Origin: Amorphophallus konjac
Taxonomy: Eukaryota; Streptophyta; Magnoliopsida; Alismatales; Araceae
Direction of reading: 5' to 3'
DNA: 64,000 nucleotides
Assembly (NCBI GenBank): GCA_022559845.1
Contig: CM040123.1
Span: forward strand, 320,149,933-320,213,932
Positions within the stretch are counted from its first letter, which is position 1, and every line of letters starts with the position of its first letter. Positions 43,490-53,223 of the stretch are shown one piece after another. A model generated the notes under the pieces. The model was not told the origin of the DNA and searched no databases. It saw only the letters and a program-made list of their open reading frames with translations. The translations under genes and the position numbers were made by a program.

Positions 43490-45529
43490 TGATGGGGACA
43501 TCAACGACATCCCGCTCACATTGTGTTTGCATTTCCGTCCTTTTATATTTGTATGTATACCCTTGTGATATATGGGTACACAATAGTAGGTCTTAGTGGG
43601 TTTATTTGCAAAGGGCCATTGGGTACTTTTGCAAAAGTGCATGTAGGCCCTGCAGGGGCCCCCTCCCTCCTCCTTATTGGTCCACTTACACTCCTAGGCC
43701 CAAGGTGGCTGGTCCATGGTCCAACCTTGGACTTGGACCTAGATTTAATTAAAGAAGACAAAATCTAATTGCCTTCTTTAAAGGGGGGGGGGGGGGCGAA
43801 CCATGTATTATATTGGGATTTATTGTGGTTGTTCAAACCACATCCCAGCCCTTCACTCATCAACCCTTGACCCAAGGGTCTAGAATTAGTTAGAGACCTA
43901 GCCTATATAATGTTGTATTTTCATGAGAAATTTAATGGAAAAATCAAAATTTTTGTGAGTGTTCAAGGAGCTTGGTGCGCCCCTCTCCCCTCCCTTGCTG
44001 TTCTTCCTTTCCCAACCCCAGATCTAGAGTGTATCCATCTCCCTTCATCCCCTCTCAACCTCCGGTGATCGTCTGTGCCGCCGCCGCCGCCGTTCGTGCC
44101 GCCTTCGAGCCGCCGTGGAATCGTCATCAAGTTTCTGTCCTACTGGAAAGAGGTGTAGTTCGCGAATTCCTGAAGCCAGCCACGAGTTCAGATCGATTTG
44201 AAATTTTGAGGGTTGGTTCCTATCTTCTGTCCCATTCTCCACAAAATAATCCAGGTTCAAAAGCCACCGTTTCATATTGTTTCCTCTTCGTTCAACTCTC
44301 AATCTCAGATCTGTTCTGTCACTGTCTACAGTGACAGTAGCCCTGAGTTCTCCACCTTCGACCACCCTTTTGATTTTTGTTAGACCTCCCAATTTAACTG
44401 TGTGTTCTGTCCATCGTCCCCTACCACCATAATTTTTCTTAAATTTTTATCATCCTTCTACCTATTTTTAAAAATTCATGTTCTACCAGAGCTACAGTAC
44501 TTTCAGTCGGATCCCAGATCCGACCTTCGTCCAGTAAACAAATCACAGAAAATCATAGACACATCCAAACGTGTCCAAACCAATTTTGCTGTCTTCCCAA
44601 CTCCATTTCCAACAACTTCTCTGAAGAACACAACCCCAGATTCGGACGTCTACCTCACGGTCAAATGCAATCCACAGTCAAGTTCTCTGCAGGCCTGAGT
44701 CTTCGGTTACTGTACAACAGGAGATTGAAAATTCCATAAGTAAAGATCCGAGCAGATCCAGGCCAGATCTTTGGGCCTAGGTTGAAGAACTTCAAGCTAG
44801 CTTTCCAACGGCGCCAGTCTCGTGTCGATTCGACATCGGGGCTGATCGCAGCGTTCATTCTCGCCGGAGCGCGCGCTGCAAAACAGCAACCACCAGTCCG
44901 TGGATAGCAAACCCGACGGGTGCCGATCGGAGCCGCCCGACCTCCGGGCGACGTTCCGGTGTGCCGCCAGCCCAGGGAACACTTCCCTAAGTGTCCACAC
45001 TACAGCGGTGCCACCGGGTCCCACACGGCCCCTCCAGACAGCACGTGGGCCCCACGGTCGTGATCGCGCGTGTAGCCGAATCAACACACGAAGCTGCCCG
45101 TCAACCCGAATTCGGTCCTCCCGGACCCCATTGTGTAGCCCTTTACCTCCCTGCGTGGAGTGGGCAGCGGCTTGCATTTCTGTAATATTGTGTAATATTG
45201 TTCCGGGAGTACGAGTTTCGGCCGGGTCCGTCGTCCCCACGCCGAGCGCGTGGAGGTATCGTCTTCGCTCCTTACTTGGCATTTTGCTTGATTTCATATA
45301 TGCTTGTTTATGCCACTGCTAGAGAGCATATTTTAGGACCTAGCTCGCTATAATTTCATATCACCGCTGCTGCGAGAGAGTGAGCGAGACCGTCCCGTGA
45401 CCCGATCCGGGCACGAAAGTGCGAGCCGACCACCCTAGCTCTTGCCGGTTTCTCAACCGCGCACGTCCGACACTTCCCTCATCATGGGACGATCGCGAGC
45501 TTATCGTGTCCATGTCTTGTCCCGCATCA
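43490..45529 (+). repeat. 3' LTR of TR-GAG element
   Basis: A 2,040-bp partner of the LTR at 39045, with the same TATA box and hairpin. It is followed by the duplicated CCTCC. Confidence 0.96.
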
Positions 45530-45534
45530 CCTCC

Positions 45535-45620
45535 GCCCACTCCTTTGGCAGTTCCTGGTACAATGATACCATGTTGACGGAGGAGGTTATGCTGGGCAGC
45601 TCATGCAGCTGCGGCGGGTC
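45535..45620 (-). CDS. Gypsy gag fragment between two insertions
   Basis: 86 bp of the giant gypsy gag frame trapped between the TR-GAG element and the gag-only copia. It is open and, after allowing for the target duplications, keeps the frame with both neighbours (35810-39039 and 56290-59047). It proves that the two flanking ORFs were one gene. Confidence 0.88.
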
Positions 45621-45865
45621 TACTTTGTTGTGCCCCTGTGTGATTTTGATAATGGCTGACACACCATGAGTCACACTGAGGTGTGCTAATTAATTTAGAT
45701 GACTGTTTGAAGGCTTAAGTATTTGATTGGTTGCTTCAATAGCTAATTCAATGAATATGGCTAGATTGGGTTAACGTAGTGGCTAATGGTTCATGCAGTG
45801 CGTTGACGTAGTGGAACAGCTGGGTTGACGCCATGCTGCTTTGTCCTTTTTGTTGCTCAATAAGT

Positions 45866-47490
45866 CTTAAAGTCTATACAGGGTAGTTCATGCATCACTT
45901 AAAGTCTGTACAGGGTAGTTCATGCATCACTCGCGAAGTCCATACGTTGTATTATGTTTGTCAAGCCAACACATTGCACTGTAGATGCATCGAAGGGAAG
46001 TATGCACATTGGTATGTTCATATGAAGTCTGTACATTGGAAGTGTGTACAGTGTTCAGTTGCCTTCTCATAAAGTCTTATCATCACCTTCATACTTTCAA
46101 TTGCTGAGTCTTTACATGTTTTGAGGTTGACAACACTATAAGCCTTAGTGTCGTTGTTTGTTCCATCGCGTGCTGAACACTGCAGCACCTCGTGTTGATT
46201 TCTGTGCCACCTCGTGTCGTTTTCTGTTTATGTCTTCGAGTCTTCTGTATTCGTGTTGTTTCTTCCAAGACCCCGTGTCCCCGTGTCTTTCTTGCTTTGT
46301 GATTACACTTCGTGTCGTTTTCTGTTTTCGTCTTCGAGTTGTTTTCAGCCCGTGTCGTCCTTGTATTCGAGTCGTGTGTATGTCTTCGTGTTAATCTTGT
46401 GTTGAAGTCAATACATTGGTGGCTAAGTATATACACTGTCTCTTGGCTCAAGCATCACTTCGTGAAGTCTGTACAGCGTTCAAGTCTATACAGCCTCATC
46501 TTTACCTTCGTTCTGGCCAAGTCTACACAACGCTTGCCTGACTTCTGTGTTGAAGTCTGTACAACCAATCTCTTGCCAAAGTCTATACATCCACAGTGGA
46601 TCTTCAAAGTCTGAACATCCGTTCACTACACTCAAGTCTATACATCCACAGTGGAATGCCAAGTCTGTACATTGGCCTCAAGCTTCACAGGTCTACACAT
46701 TGTCTTCAGCGTCAAAGTCTGTACAGTGGGTCAACCTGCAAAGTCTATACATTGGACTCTGTTTCACAAAGTCTGTACACTAGTTCTCAGATGTTCCAAG
46801 TCTATACATCGCTGATTGGGCTAAAGTCTGTACAGTCATTTGGAAAGTCTATACTTTGTGAAGTCTGCACATTGGTTTCTCATTTGCTTCAGAGTCTATA
46901 CACTGGTTCAAACTGCAAGTCTATACATTGGCGATTGGGGTTCCAAGTCTAGACATTGATTTACTATTCAAGCCTTGATTCGAAGTCTGTACATTTGATT
47001 GTCTCATTCAGCGTCTCTCTCAAGTCTATACAATGTTGCATTGCATATGAAGTCTATACAGCATCTGTGTCTCATTAAGCGTCTCTCTCAAGTATATACT
47101 CTTCAGAGGTTAAGTCTGAACATCCATCCTTGTAGACTGTACACACTTCAGCAAATGTTCATCCCCTTCAAACGAAGTCTATACACTCTTTCCTTCACGC
47201 CATCAAGTGTGTACACTGCCTTCCCAGGGACTCTTTCATCAAGTCTATACAGACTTAGCGAAAGCTCAGCATGTCTGTACACTAGTTTCTCTGGCACGTT
47301 AACTCTAAGTCTATACACTCAGGTTGCTGAAGGGTTTCAAGTATATACACTGCATGCTCACCAAACTAAGTCTATACACTCGTTCGCTATCTTGAAGTCT
47401 ATGCATTTGTTTGATAAGCTTCAAGTCTATACACTCTAGCTGCATCGTGGCTGTACACATTTTGTTAAACAGCCTGAACCAAGTCTATAC
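45866..47490. repeat. Array of AAGTCTRTACA units (copia LTR)
   Basis: About 43 copies of AAGTCT(A/G)TACA(T/C)TGG-like units spread over 1.6 kb upstream of the TATA box. The 3' LTR repeats it at 53464-55160. The motif is the same as in the giant gypsy LTR. Confidence 0.93.
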
Positions 47491-47549
47491 ATCATCTGAT
47501 ATCTTCTTATGACTGTGTGACAGGTACTGCTCGTGAAGCCTATGAAGTG

Positions 47550-47619
47550 CACGTGATCCGAGGATTGGCACCTGGCACGTGATCCGATGATAACGCCCTA
47601 AATGCTGCAGCTATAAATA
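47550..47619 (+). promoter_or_regulatory. Double G-box and TATA box in copia LTR
   Basis: CACGTGATCCGA occurs twice (CACGTG at 47550-47555 and 47576-47581), 31 bp before a TATA box TATAAATA at 47612-47619. The arrangement is conserved in the 3' LTR (55217, 55243, 55279-55286). G-boxes bind plant bZIP and bHLH factors. Confidence 0.7.
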
Positions 47620-48050
47620 CCAGGCCGCCTCCATCAAGTGAAGGATTGGGTATGAGTGAATCAAAAAGGAGGATCGAGAGTGAATAGTAGAAGAAGGACT
47701 GAAGCAGTAAGAAGAAAGAAGAAGAAAGAAGAGACAGAGAGAGAGCCTGCGAAAGAGAAGAAAAAGAAGAGTGAGAAGAAGAGAGAGCTAGAGAAAAGGA
47801 AGCTTCAACTGAAGATCAGTTCCTGCTGGACCGTGGATCAAATCCAGGCCAGCCAGCTCCTGCGAGAGCCTTTGTGCTTTTTATTCTTCCAGCTTTCTGT
47901 TGCTGCGGTCTTTGATTTTTCGTTTTAAAAACAGTCACTTGTTGTTCTTCCGATTGCCCTGTTGGGGATCGGGTTCCTCCTGTGGTCTCAGGAGAAGGGA
48001 GATCTTGTGTCTTCGGTTTGCAAGTAGCTGGGTGCTACTTGTGTTTGGTT

Positions 48051-48383
48051 CCCTCCGGTTGGGAGGAAGGGAGGTCCGAGACCTCTAGGTTGCCTTTGAC
48101 AGGGTGTCATTGGTAGGTTACCCTCCGGTTTGGAGGAAGGGAGGTTTGGTCCTCCGGTTCTGGGCTTGAGGGTAGCAAGTCCAGGGGTTCCCTCCGGGTC
48201 TGGAAGAAGAGAGACCGTGTGTCTCTGGTTTCCAAGTGGCTGGGAGTCACTTGGGGTGTCCCTCCGGTTGGGAGGAAGAGAGGAGGTTATTCCCCTGGTC
48301 AAGCTGTTTGGCAGCAGTTGTTGCAGACTGAGTCTGTTGTGCTAGTGTAACTAGTGGAAGCCTCACTCCGGTTGGGAGTGAGG
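48051..48383 (+). repeat. Five hairpin repeats in copia LTR leader
   Basis: CCCTCCGGTTGGGAGG or a variant at 48051, 48121, 48190, 48260 and 48361, about 70 bp apart. The last has a 9-bp stem (CCTCACTCC/GGAGTGAGG). Being downstream of the TATA box, they would be in the RNA. Confidence 0.85.
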
Positions 48384-48616
48384 GGTGGACATAGGTCCTT
48401 GGACCGAACCACCTAAAAATCTCTTGAGCAGTGGTTTATTTGTGCGTTTGCTTCCGCTAGATGATTGATTAGGAGCGCTACAAGTGTCTCTTCATTTGTT
48501 CAATTGAATTAGTTTCTATTCTGGTATTGTGTTTAGCTTCCGAGGTTTAAATTGGGTGTTATTCCTAGCAGGATACATTCACCCCCCTCTGTATCCAGGG
48601 CTTACACCCTAACAAT

Positions 48617-48628
48617 TGGTATCAGAGC
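48617..48628 (+). other. Primer binding site (initiator tRNA-Met) of gag-only copia
   Basis: TGGTATCAGAGC lies two bases after the 5' LTR end. Confidence 0.93.
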
Positions 48629-48733
48629 GGTTACTGCTTCAAGATCCAACGATCTGCAGTGATCCCCGTGCTTCTCGGTGCTTATTCCGGTTTGCTGCTC
48701 CTTGATCTTTGTCTAATTGATCATTGCCTACAA

Positions 48734-49681
48734 ATGGCTCTTCCACTGGTTTTCAATGGGTCTAACTTTGATTCATGGTTCAGTAGTTTGCGTAACTACG
48801 TCAATCAAGATAATCCCGATCTATGGAAGTTGATTACTCATGGTCCTCATTGGTTGCCACGAAAAGAGTCCAAATGGACTGATCGTCATAGATCAATGCA
48901 TAGAGAAAATCAGAAAGCTATAAATCTGATAAAAGCATCCATCAACAAGGCCTTACACGTTTGCCTTCATGATTGCAGGTCTGCTAGGGATATTCTGGAC
49001 AAGATGAAACTAACTTGCAGAACAGGGAAGGAAAACTGCATGATGGCTGATGGGAGCGACCATAGCAGCAGCCACAGTGATAAAGAAGAGAACGAAGTTC
49101 AGGTAAATCCCTTTGCGGACTATACCTTAGATGATTGGGTAGATGCTTATTCCAAGCTGTTAAGATCTAGCAATAAATTGAGCAAGAAAAACAGATCTAT
49201 GAAAAAACAGCTAGATAGGTTTGAGAATTCTAAACTTACTGGTGAGGACAGTGATACTCTGAAAACTGAAAATCAGATATTTAGAAGACAGCTGACTGAT
49301 CTTGATTCTATTACTTCAGATCTGGAATATCTGAAATCTGAAAATGCTAGACTCAAAAACCAAACTGAGGAATCTGGATCTAAATCAGTGAGCCTTGAAA
49401 ATGAAAATAGATTGATTTCTGAAACCTTGGAGACTGTCAGAATAGAAAATTCAGAACTTCAGAAAAGGCTTGAAAATCTTCAATCTGAAGATGAACAAGA
49501 AGTGTTTAGTGAATGTCAGACCTCCTTAAGTGTTTTGAAATTTGATGATGAAATCCTGGAACAAAATGGTAAAATGAGACAGGAGATCTGCAAGCTAAAA
49601 CAGTTAAATACAGCTATGTCTGAGAGACTTATCACTCTTGAAAAGGGAAGAGTGTTAGCCTGGATAGCTCTGATGAGCTAA
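48734..49681 (+). CDS. Gag N-terminal part of gag-only copia
   Basis: The best ATG is at 48734 (FNGSNFDSW follows, the usual copia gag start). A short N-terminal gag segment (WKLITHGPHW, NLIKASINKALH) leads to an acidic stretch and then about 190 residues of heptad-rich coiled coil. The middle of the UBN2 domain and the first knuckle seen in the full copia are missing. The frame ends at TAA 49679-49681, overlapping the ATG of the next frame (TAATG). This looks like an indel in one ancestral gag rather than two genes. Confidence 0.85.
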   Translation: MALPLVFNGSNFDSWFSSLRNYVNQDNPDLWKLITHGPHWLPRKESKWTDRHRSMHRENQKAINLIKASINKALHVCLHDCRSARDILDKMKLTCRTGKENCMMADGSDHSSSHSDKEENEVQVNPFADYTLDDWVDAYSKLLRSSNKLSKKNRSMKKQLDRFENSKLTGEDSDTLKTENQIFRRQLTDLDSITSDLEYLKSENARLKNQTEESGSKSVSLENENRLISETLETVRIENSELQKRLENLQSEDEQEVFSECQTSLSVLKFDDEILEQNGKMRQEICKLKQLNTAMSERLITLEKGRVLAWIALMS

Positions 49682-49881
49682 TGAAAGCTGAACAGGAAAT
49701 TGAAAGTCTTAGGACTGTTAATCAAATGCTGAAAGAAGATGCTGTGTGCTATAAAAGGAAAGCTGATGAATATGAAATCCATGTATCAAAGCTTGAATCA
49801 GAAGTTACAGAGTTGAGGAAATCTCTTGAGAAATTTGTCAGTGGAAAAGAAAATCTTGATAAAATCTTGGATCTAAAGTGA
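49681..49881 (+). CDS. Gag coiled-coil segment, shifted frame
   Basis: 67 codons continuing the coiled coil (EQEIESLRTVNQMLKEDAV). It ends at TGA 49879-49881 through another one-base shift, since the sequence continues without a gap in the next frame. It belongs to the same ancestral gag. Confidence 0.75.
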   Translation: MKAEQEIESLRTVNQMLKEDAVCYKRKADEYEIHVSKLESEVTELRKSLEKFVSGKENLDKILDLK

Positions 49882-50981
49882 ATCTCCGAAGAGAGGGCTT
49901 GGGCTACAAACCAATAAATAAAAAGAGCTTTGAAAGTAAGCTTCAAACTTCATTCGTGAGTAGCTCTAAGTCAGGCAGCACATCGAATGTGCCTATTTTT
50001 GAATTTAGTGCTAAGAAGAATCAAAATTCCACTGACAGCCCTAAGTCTGAGAAACAAGTTCAAAAACAGAAAAAGACTGTTCATGTTCAGAACAAAGATT
50101 CAAGGAACTCTCATGATAAAACTGAGAATGCTGTGCCTAAATTGAACAAACACATTCATGCAAATAAAAAGAAAATTTCATGCCATTACTGTCATAGGTT
50201 TGGTCACTTGATGCATGAATGTAAATTGATGGAACAGGATGATAGAATGCATGCTAGGAAGTACAATAACAAAAACAGTCCTGTTGAACAGAAGAGAAAA
50301 AGTTATTGTTATCATTGTGGAAAAACAGGTCATGTTAGTGAACAATGTTGGTATGCCAGAGGTAAAGGCAAATATTTTTCAAATTCTAATCATGTCAATT
50401 TGTATGAAAATCAGCATGTCTTTAAAAGGAACAAAAATGGGTCCAGGGGCCAACACATGGTGTGTTCCACCTGCAGCAAGTCAGGCCATAGGGCGGTTGA
50501 CTGCTGGCTTAATGTTGGTAGAAGAAATTTCATCTTCTGCTATCACTGTGAGAAACCTGGCCATACAGTCAAAGACTGCTGGCATTCTCAGAGAAAGAAG
50601 GTTAACTCTAAATTTGTTAAACAAAGTGTGTTTGGTAGGAACAAATCTGTTCAAACAAGAAAATCCCTCACATGCCTTGAGTGTGGAAAGCAAGGTCACA
50701 AGGTGACTGATTGCTGGTTTTCTGACCATCTGAAACAAAGTGGTAGTAAAAACAGAAACATTCATGCTCATAAATTTAGCACACCTGCTTACATGCATTG
50801 TAAGAAATTCAGACCGAGTGGTTCATGTGATTATTGTGGTCTGTCTGGACATTCCATGTCTAGTTGCTATATGAAAAAGCATGATGATATGATGGCTCAG
50901 AAGCTTTGGAAAACATCCCATCAAAATACCACTAACCTTGCAGGACCCAAGGAAACTTGGGTACCAAAATGTGCCAAGTGA
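49878..50981 (+). CDS. Gag C-terminal part with six CCHC zinc knuckles
   Basis: 367 codons without a stop. After a GLGY...NKKSFE motif shared with the full copia gag come six CX2CX4HX4C knuckles at 50181-50222, 50307-50348, 50463-50504, 50538-50579, 50673-50714 and 50826-50867, all with intact Cys/His. It ends with WVPK, the residues that precede protease in the full copia. Knuckles bind the genomic RNA; copia gags usually have one or two. The first codon shown is GTG, because the frame is entered from upstream. Confidence 0.92.
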   Translation: MNLRREGLGYKPINKKSFESKLQTSFVSSSKSGSTSNVPIFEFSAKKNQNSTDSPKSEKQVQKQKKTVHVQNKDSRNSHDKTENAVPKLNKHIHANKKKISCHYCHRFGHLMHECKLMEQDDRMHARKYNNKNSPVEQKRKSYCYHCGKTGHVSEQCWYARGKGKYFSNSNHVNLYENQHVFKRNKNGSRGQHMVCSTCSKSGHRAVDCWLNVGRRNFIFCYHCEKPGHTVKDCWHSQRKKVNSKFVKQSVFGRNKSVQTRKSLTCLECGKQGHKVTDCWFSDHLKQSGSKNRNIHAHKFSTPAYMHCKKFRPSGSCDYCGLSGHSMSSCYMKKHDDMMAQKLWKTSHQNTTNLAGPKETWVPKCAK

Positions 50982-53223
50982 GAAACTTTTTGCAGGTGTG
51001 TCTTGGGAACGAGAAATAAAAGGGGCAAATAAACCAAGACACCCTAAAAAGGTTAACCCCACTCATGCACTTCTCAGGTAAGTCTCTTGACTCTTCAATG
51101 AGTCTGCTTAGATGGCATTAGGAATGTAGATAGATTTGTTAATTAGTGGTTTAAACATGCATGGTTGCATTTCCATGCAATAGTAGTTGTGTCTGGATAT
51201 GCTCATTCTGTGACTGCATACATCTAGAATTCATTACTCATGAATGATTTTCAAATGTTTTGAATGCATACCGTCAGGGGGAGCTGCACAGCATATCATG
51301 CACATTTGACTAGTCTAATACCCTTCAGGGTCTTCATGCCTGTCATGGGTAGTTAATGCATCTAATTGCATCTTAGAGTGGCATCATTTAATCATGAAAT
51401 TTTTCAAAAGAAAAGGGAGGGTTACAGTTTATGCACTCAGTGAGGGGGAGCATCTCTCATTATTCATTCATGTAAGTGCATGTGACCATCAGACCTCTCA
51501 TCAAAGCTCATGTCTGATGACTAATACTCACCTTCCTGTTTGAACTGCAATCTTGATAAACTCCTTGGTGATTGTGAAATGCATTGTATTTCAGCCTCTT
51601 GCTTCAATTCTTGTCAGCCATTGTCACTCATACTATCAATTGGTATCCATTGGCATTTGTTGACGTGGCTGTACCTGAAAACTGCTCTTGCCTTCCTTGA
51701 AGTCCCAGAAAGATTTCTCTGCGCATATCTTGATCATAAATCCGAAAACATTGTTTTTAAGGAAATTTCTATCATATAGGACTATGAATGTCTGAAGATT
51801 TCAGCCGGTTGAAGTTTCATGTATTTCTTGTGTTTGCTTATGAATTCTTCTTGGAAATATCTGAGTTAGTCTTAATAAATTTTAACCAACCCTTTCATGT
51901 TGTGTCTTTTAAACTCTTCTGAAATCTGAAATTCTGAAATCATGATTTTCCTTGACTGATTTGTATGAAAATATGTATTGTTTTTAAACATCAGGGAATA
52001 TGGATTATGTCAAATACCAAATCTTGTCAGAGCAATGTCTTTGGTCACTGAGAAACACATCTCATTCATCAAAGAAATGAATTGAGATATGTCATGAAGT
52101 GCCATAGTTAACTCTGCTTAAATATGTTGATTAAAAATCTGGCAGAGCAATGGCAGGCACACTGAGAAATACATGTCTCTCATCAAAGAAATGAGTTTCA
52201 GTGTGTCATGAGGTGTAAATGCTATCTCTGTTCTTAAGAAGCATGACAGTTAGTCCTTCCAAGCGCTTAGGGATACTGGCGTCTAAACAACGTGTATCCT
52301 CCAGTTGTAAGGATGTACTTAACTTAATTGCTCTTGAATATTGTTGTTAAAAAAAAAAATTCGTTGCCTATCTAGCATATCATCTGAGATTGTTTGGAAA
52401 AGAATCTTCTTTCAATAGAAACTTTGACAAAAATAAATGGTTTCTAGTCTATTTATCCTCAATACTATCGATTGCATTTCTTGAGGAAATCCTTGAAATT
52501 AAGCGAGTAAGAATGAAGAAGGTTAAAAAGGTTTCTCAATATGAAAACTTGGTTCACTTGTTATTAAGAAAACTGATTTCAGATATGAGTAGAAATTACT
52601 CATGGTCAAACCTTGCATACATAAAATTCTGAACTGGTTTGTCAATATAGGTTCATTCATAGGTTTCTATGATGGAAAAGTCTGTAATCATCTGTTTAAA
52701 TCAGATTTATGAAATTTGATATTTCATTGAAAATCTTTCTCATTCTTTCTGAATTCCTTTTTACTCTCTCATATTGGACTCCAGTCGTTCAGACCAAACT
52801 GACTGCTTCATTTGCACTCAGTTCTATCAATTGGTTCCAACTGACTTCCACTCATGTCTTGGGCCTGCATAAGCATGGTGGATGCATAAGAGTTGTATGA
52901 CTAAGGGGGAGCTAGTCAAACTAATTGCATAACATGCCTTTCAGGTTTTGATTCATGCATTTTATTGAGCTCCTAACTCTTTACATGATTGAGTTCTTCA
53001 TACTTCAGTACTCCTGTGTGATTGAAAATATGACATATCTACAGGGGGAGAAGCTCTTGAAAGGATACATTTGGAAGATAGATGTCACACTCCAAAGGGA
53101 AGTATAACATTCATGTGCTTTACTGAATTGTTTCCCTATTTTTTTGATGAAGGCAAAGGGGGAGAAGAATCTAATCTGAGTCAGTGTAACTCATAGTGTT
53201 GCCATCATCAAAAAGGGGGAGAT
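50982..53223 (+). other. 3' non-coding region of gag-only copia with repeated purine tracts
   Basis: 2.2 kb without credible ORFs where pol and an env-position ORF would be. GGGGGAG modules occur near 51275, 51445, 52905, 53045, 53160 and 53213, the last (AAAAAGGGGGAGAT) abutting the 3' LTR as the polypurine tract. A near-duplicate passage (AGAGCAATG...CATCAAAGAAATGA) lies at 52030-52215. Confidence 0.8.

Larger units (their letters stand above)
39045..45529 (+). mobile_element. Gag-only LTR retrotransposon (TR-GAG type)
   Basis: A 6,485-bp element with LTRs 39045-41082 and 43490-45529 and CCTCC duplications at 39040-39044 and 45530-45534. The 2.4-kb interior holds a primer site, one gypsy-type gag ORF and no protease, RT or integrase. 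This matches the non-autonomous TR-GAG class described in plants. By-eye LTR comparison gives some 40-45 differences in about 2.04 kb (about 2 percent). It must rely on another element's pol. The solo LTR at 24644 and the split LTR at 14365 belong to the same broad family. Confidence 0.95.
45626..48614 (+). repeat. 5' LTR of gag-only copia
   Basis: 2,989 bp, TGTTGTGCCCC...CCTAACA. From left to right: U3 with the AAGTCTRTACA array, two G-boxes and a TATA box, a purine-rich leader (47680-47830), then hairpin repeats (48051-48383). Repetitive ORFs translating the array are unsupported. Confidence 0.96.

Noticed and set aside
48610..48630. tRNA-Met-like sequence (also near 12170 and 41090)
   Set aside because: Only the 12-base complement of the tRNA 3' end is present. 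These are primer binding sites, not tRNA genes.
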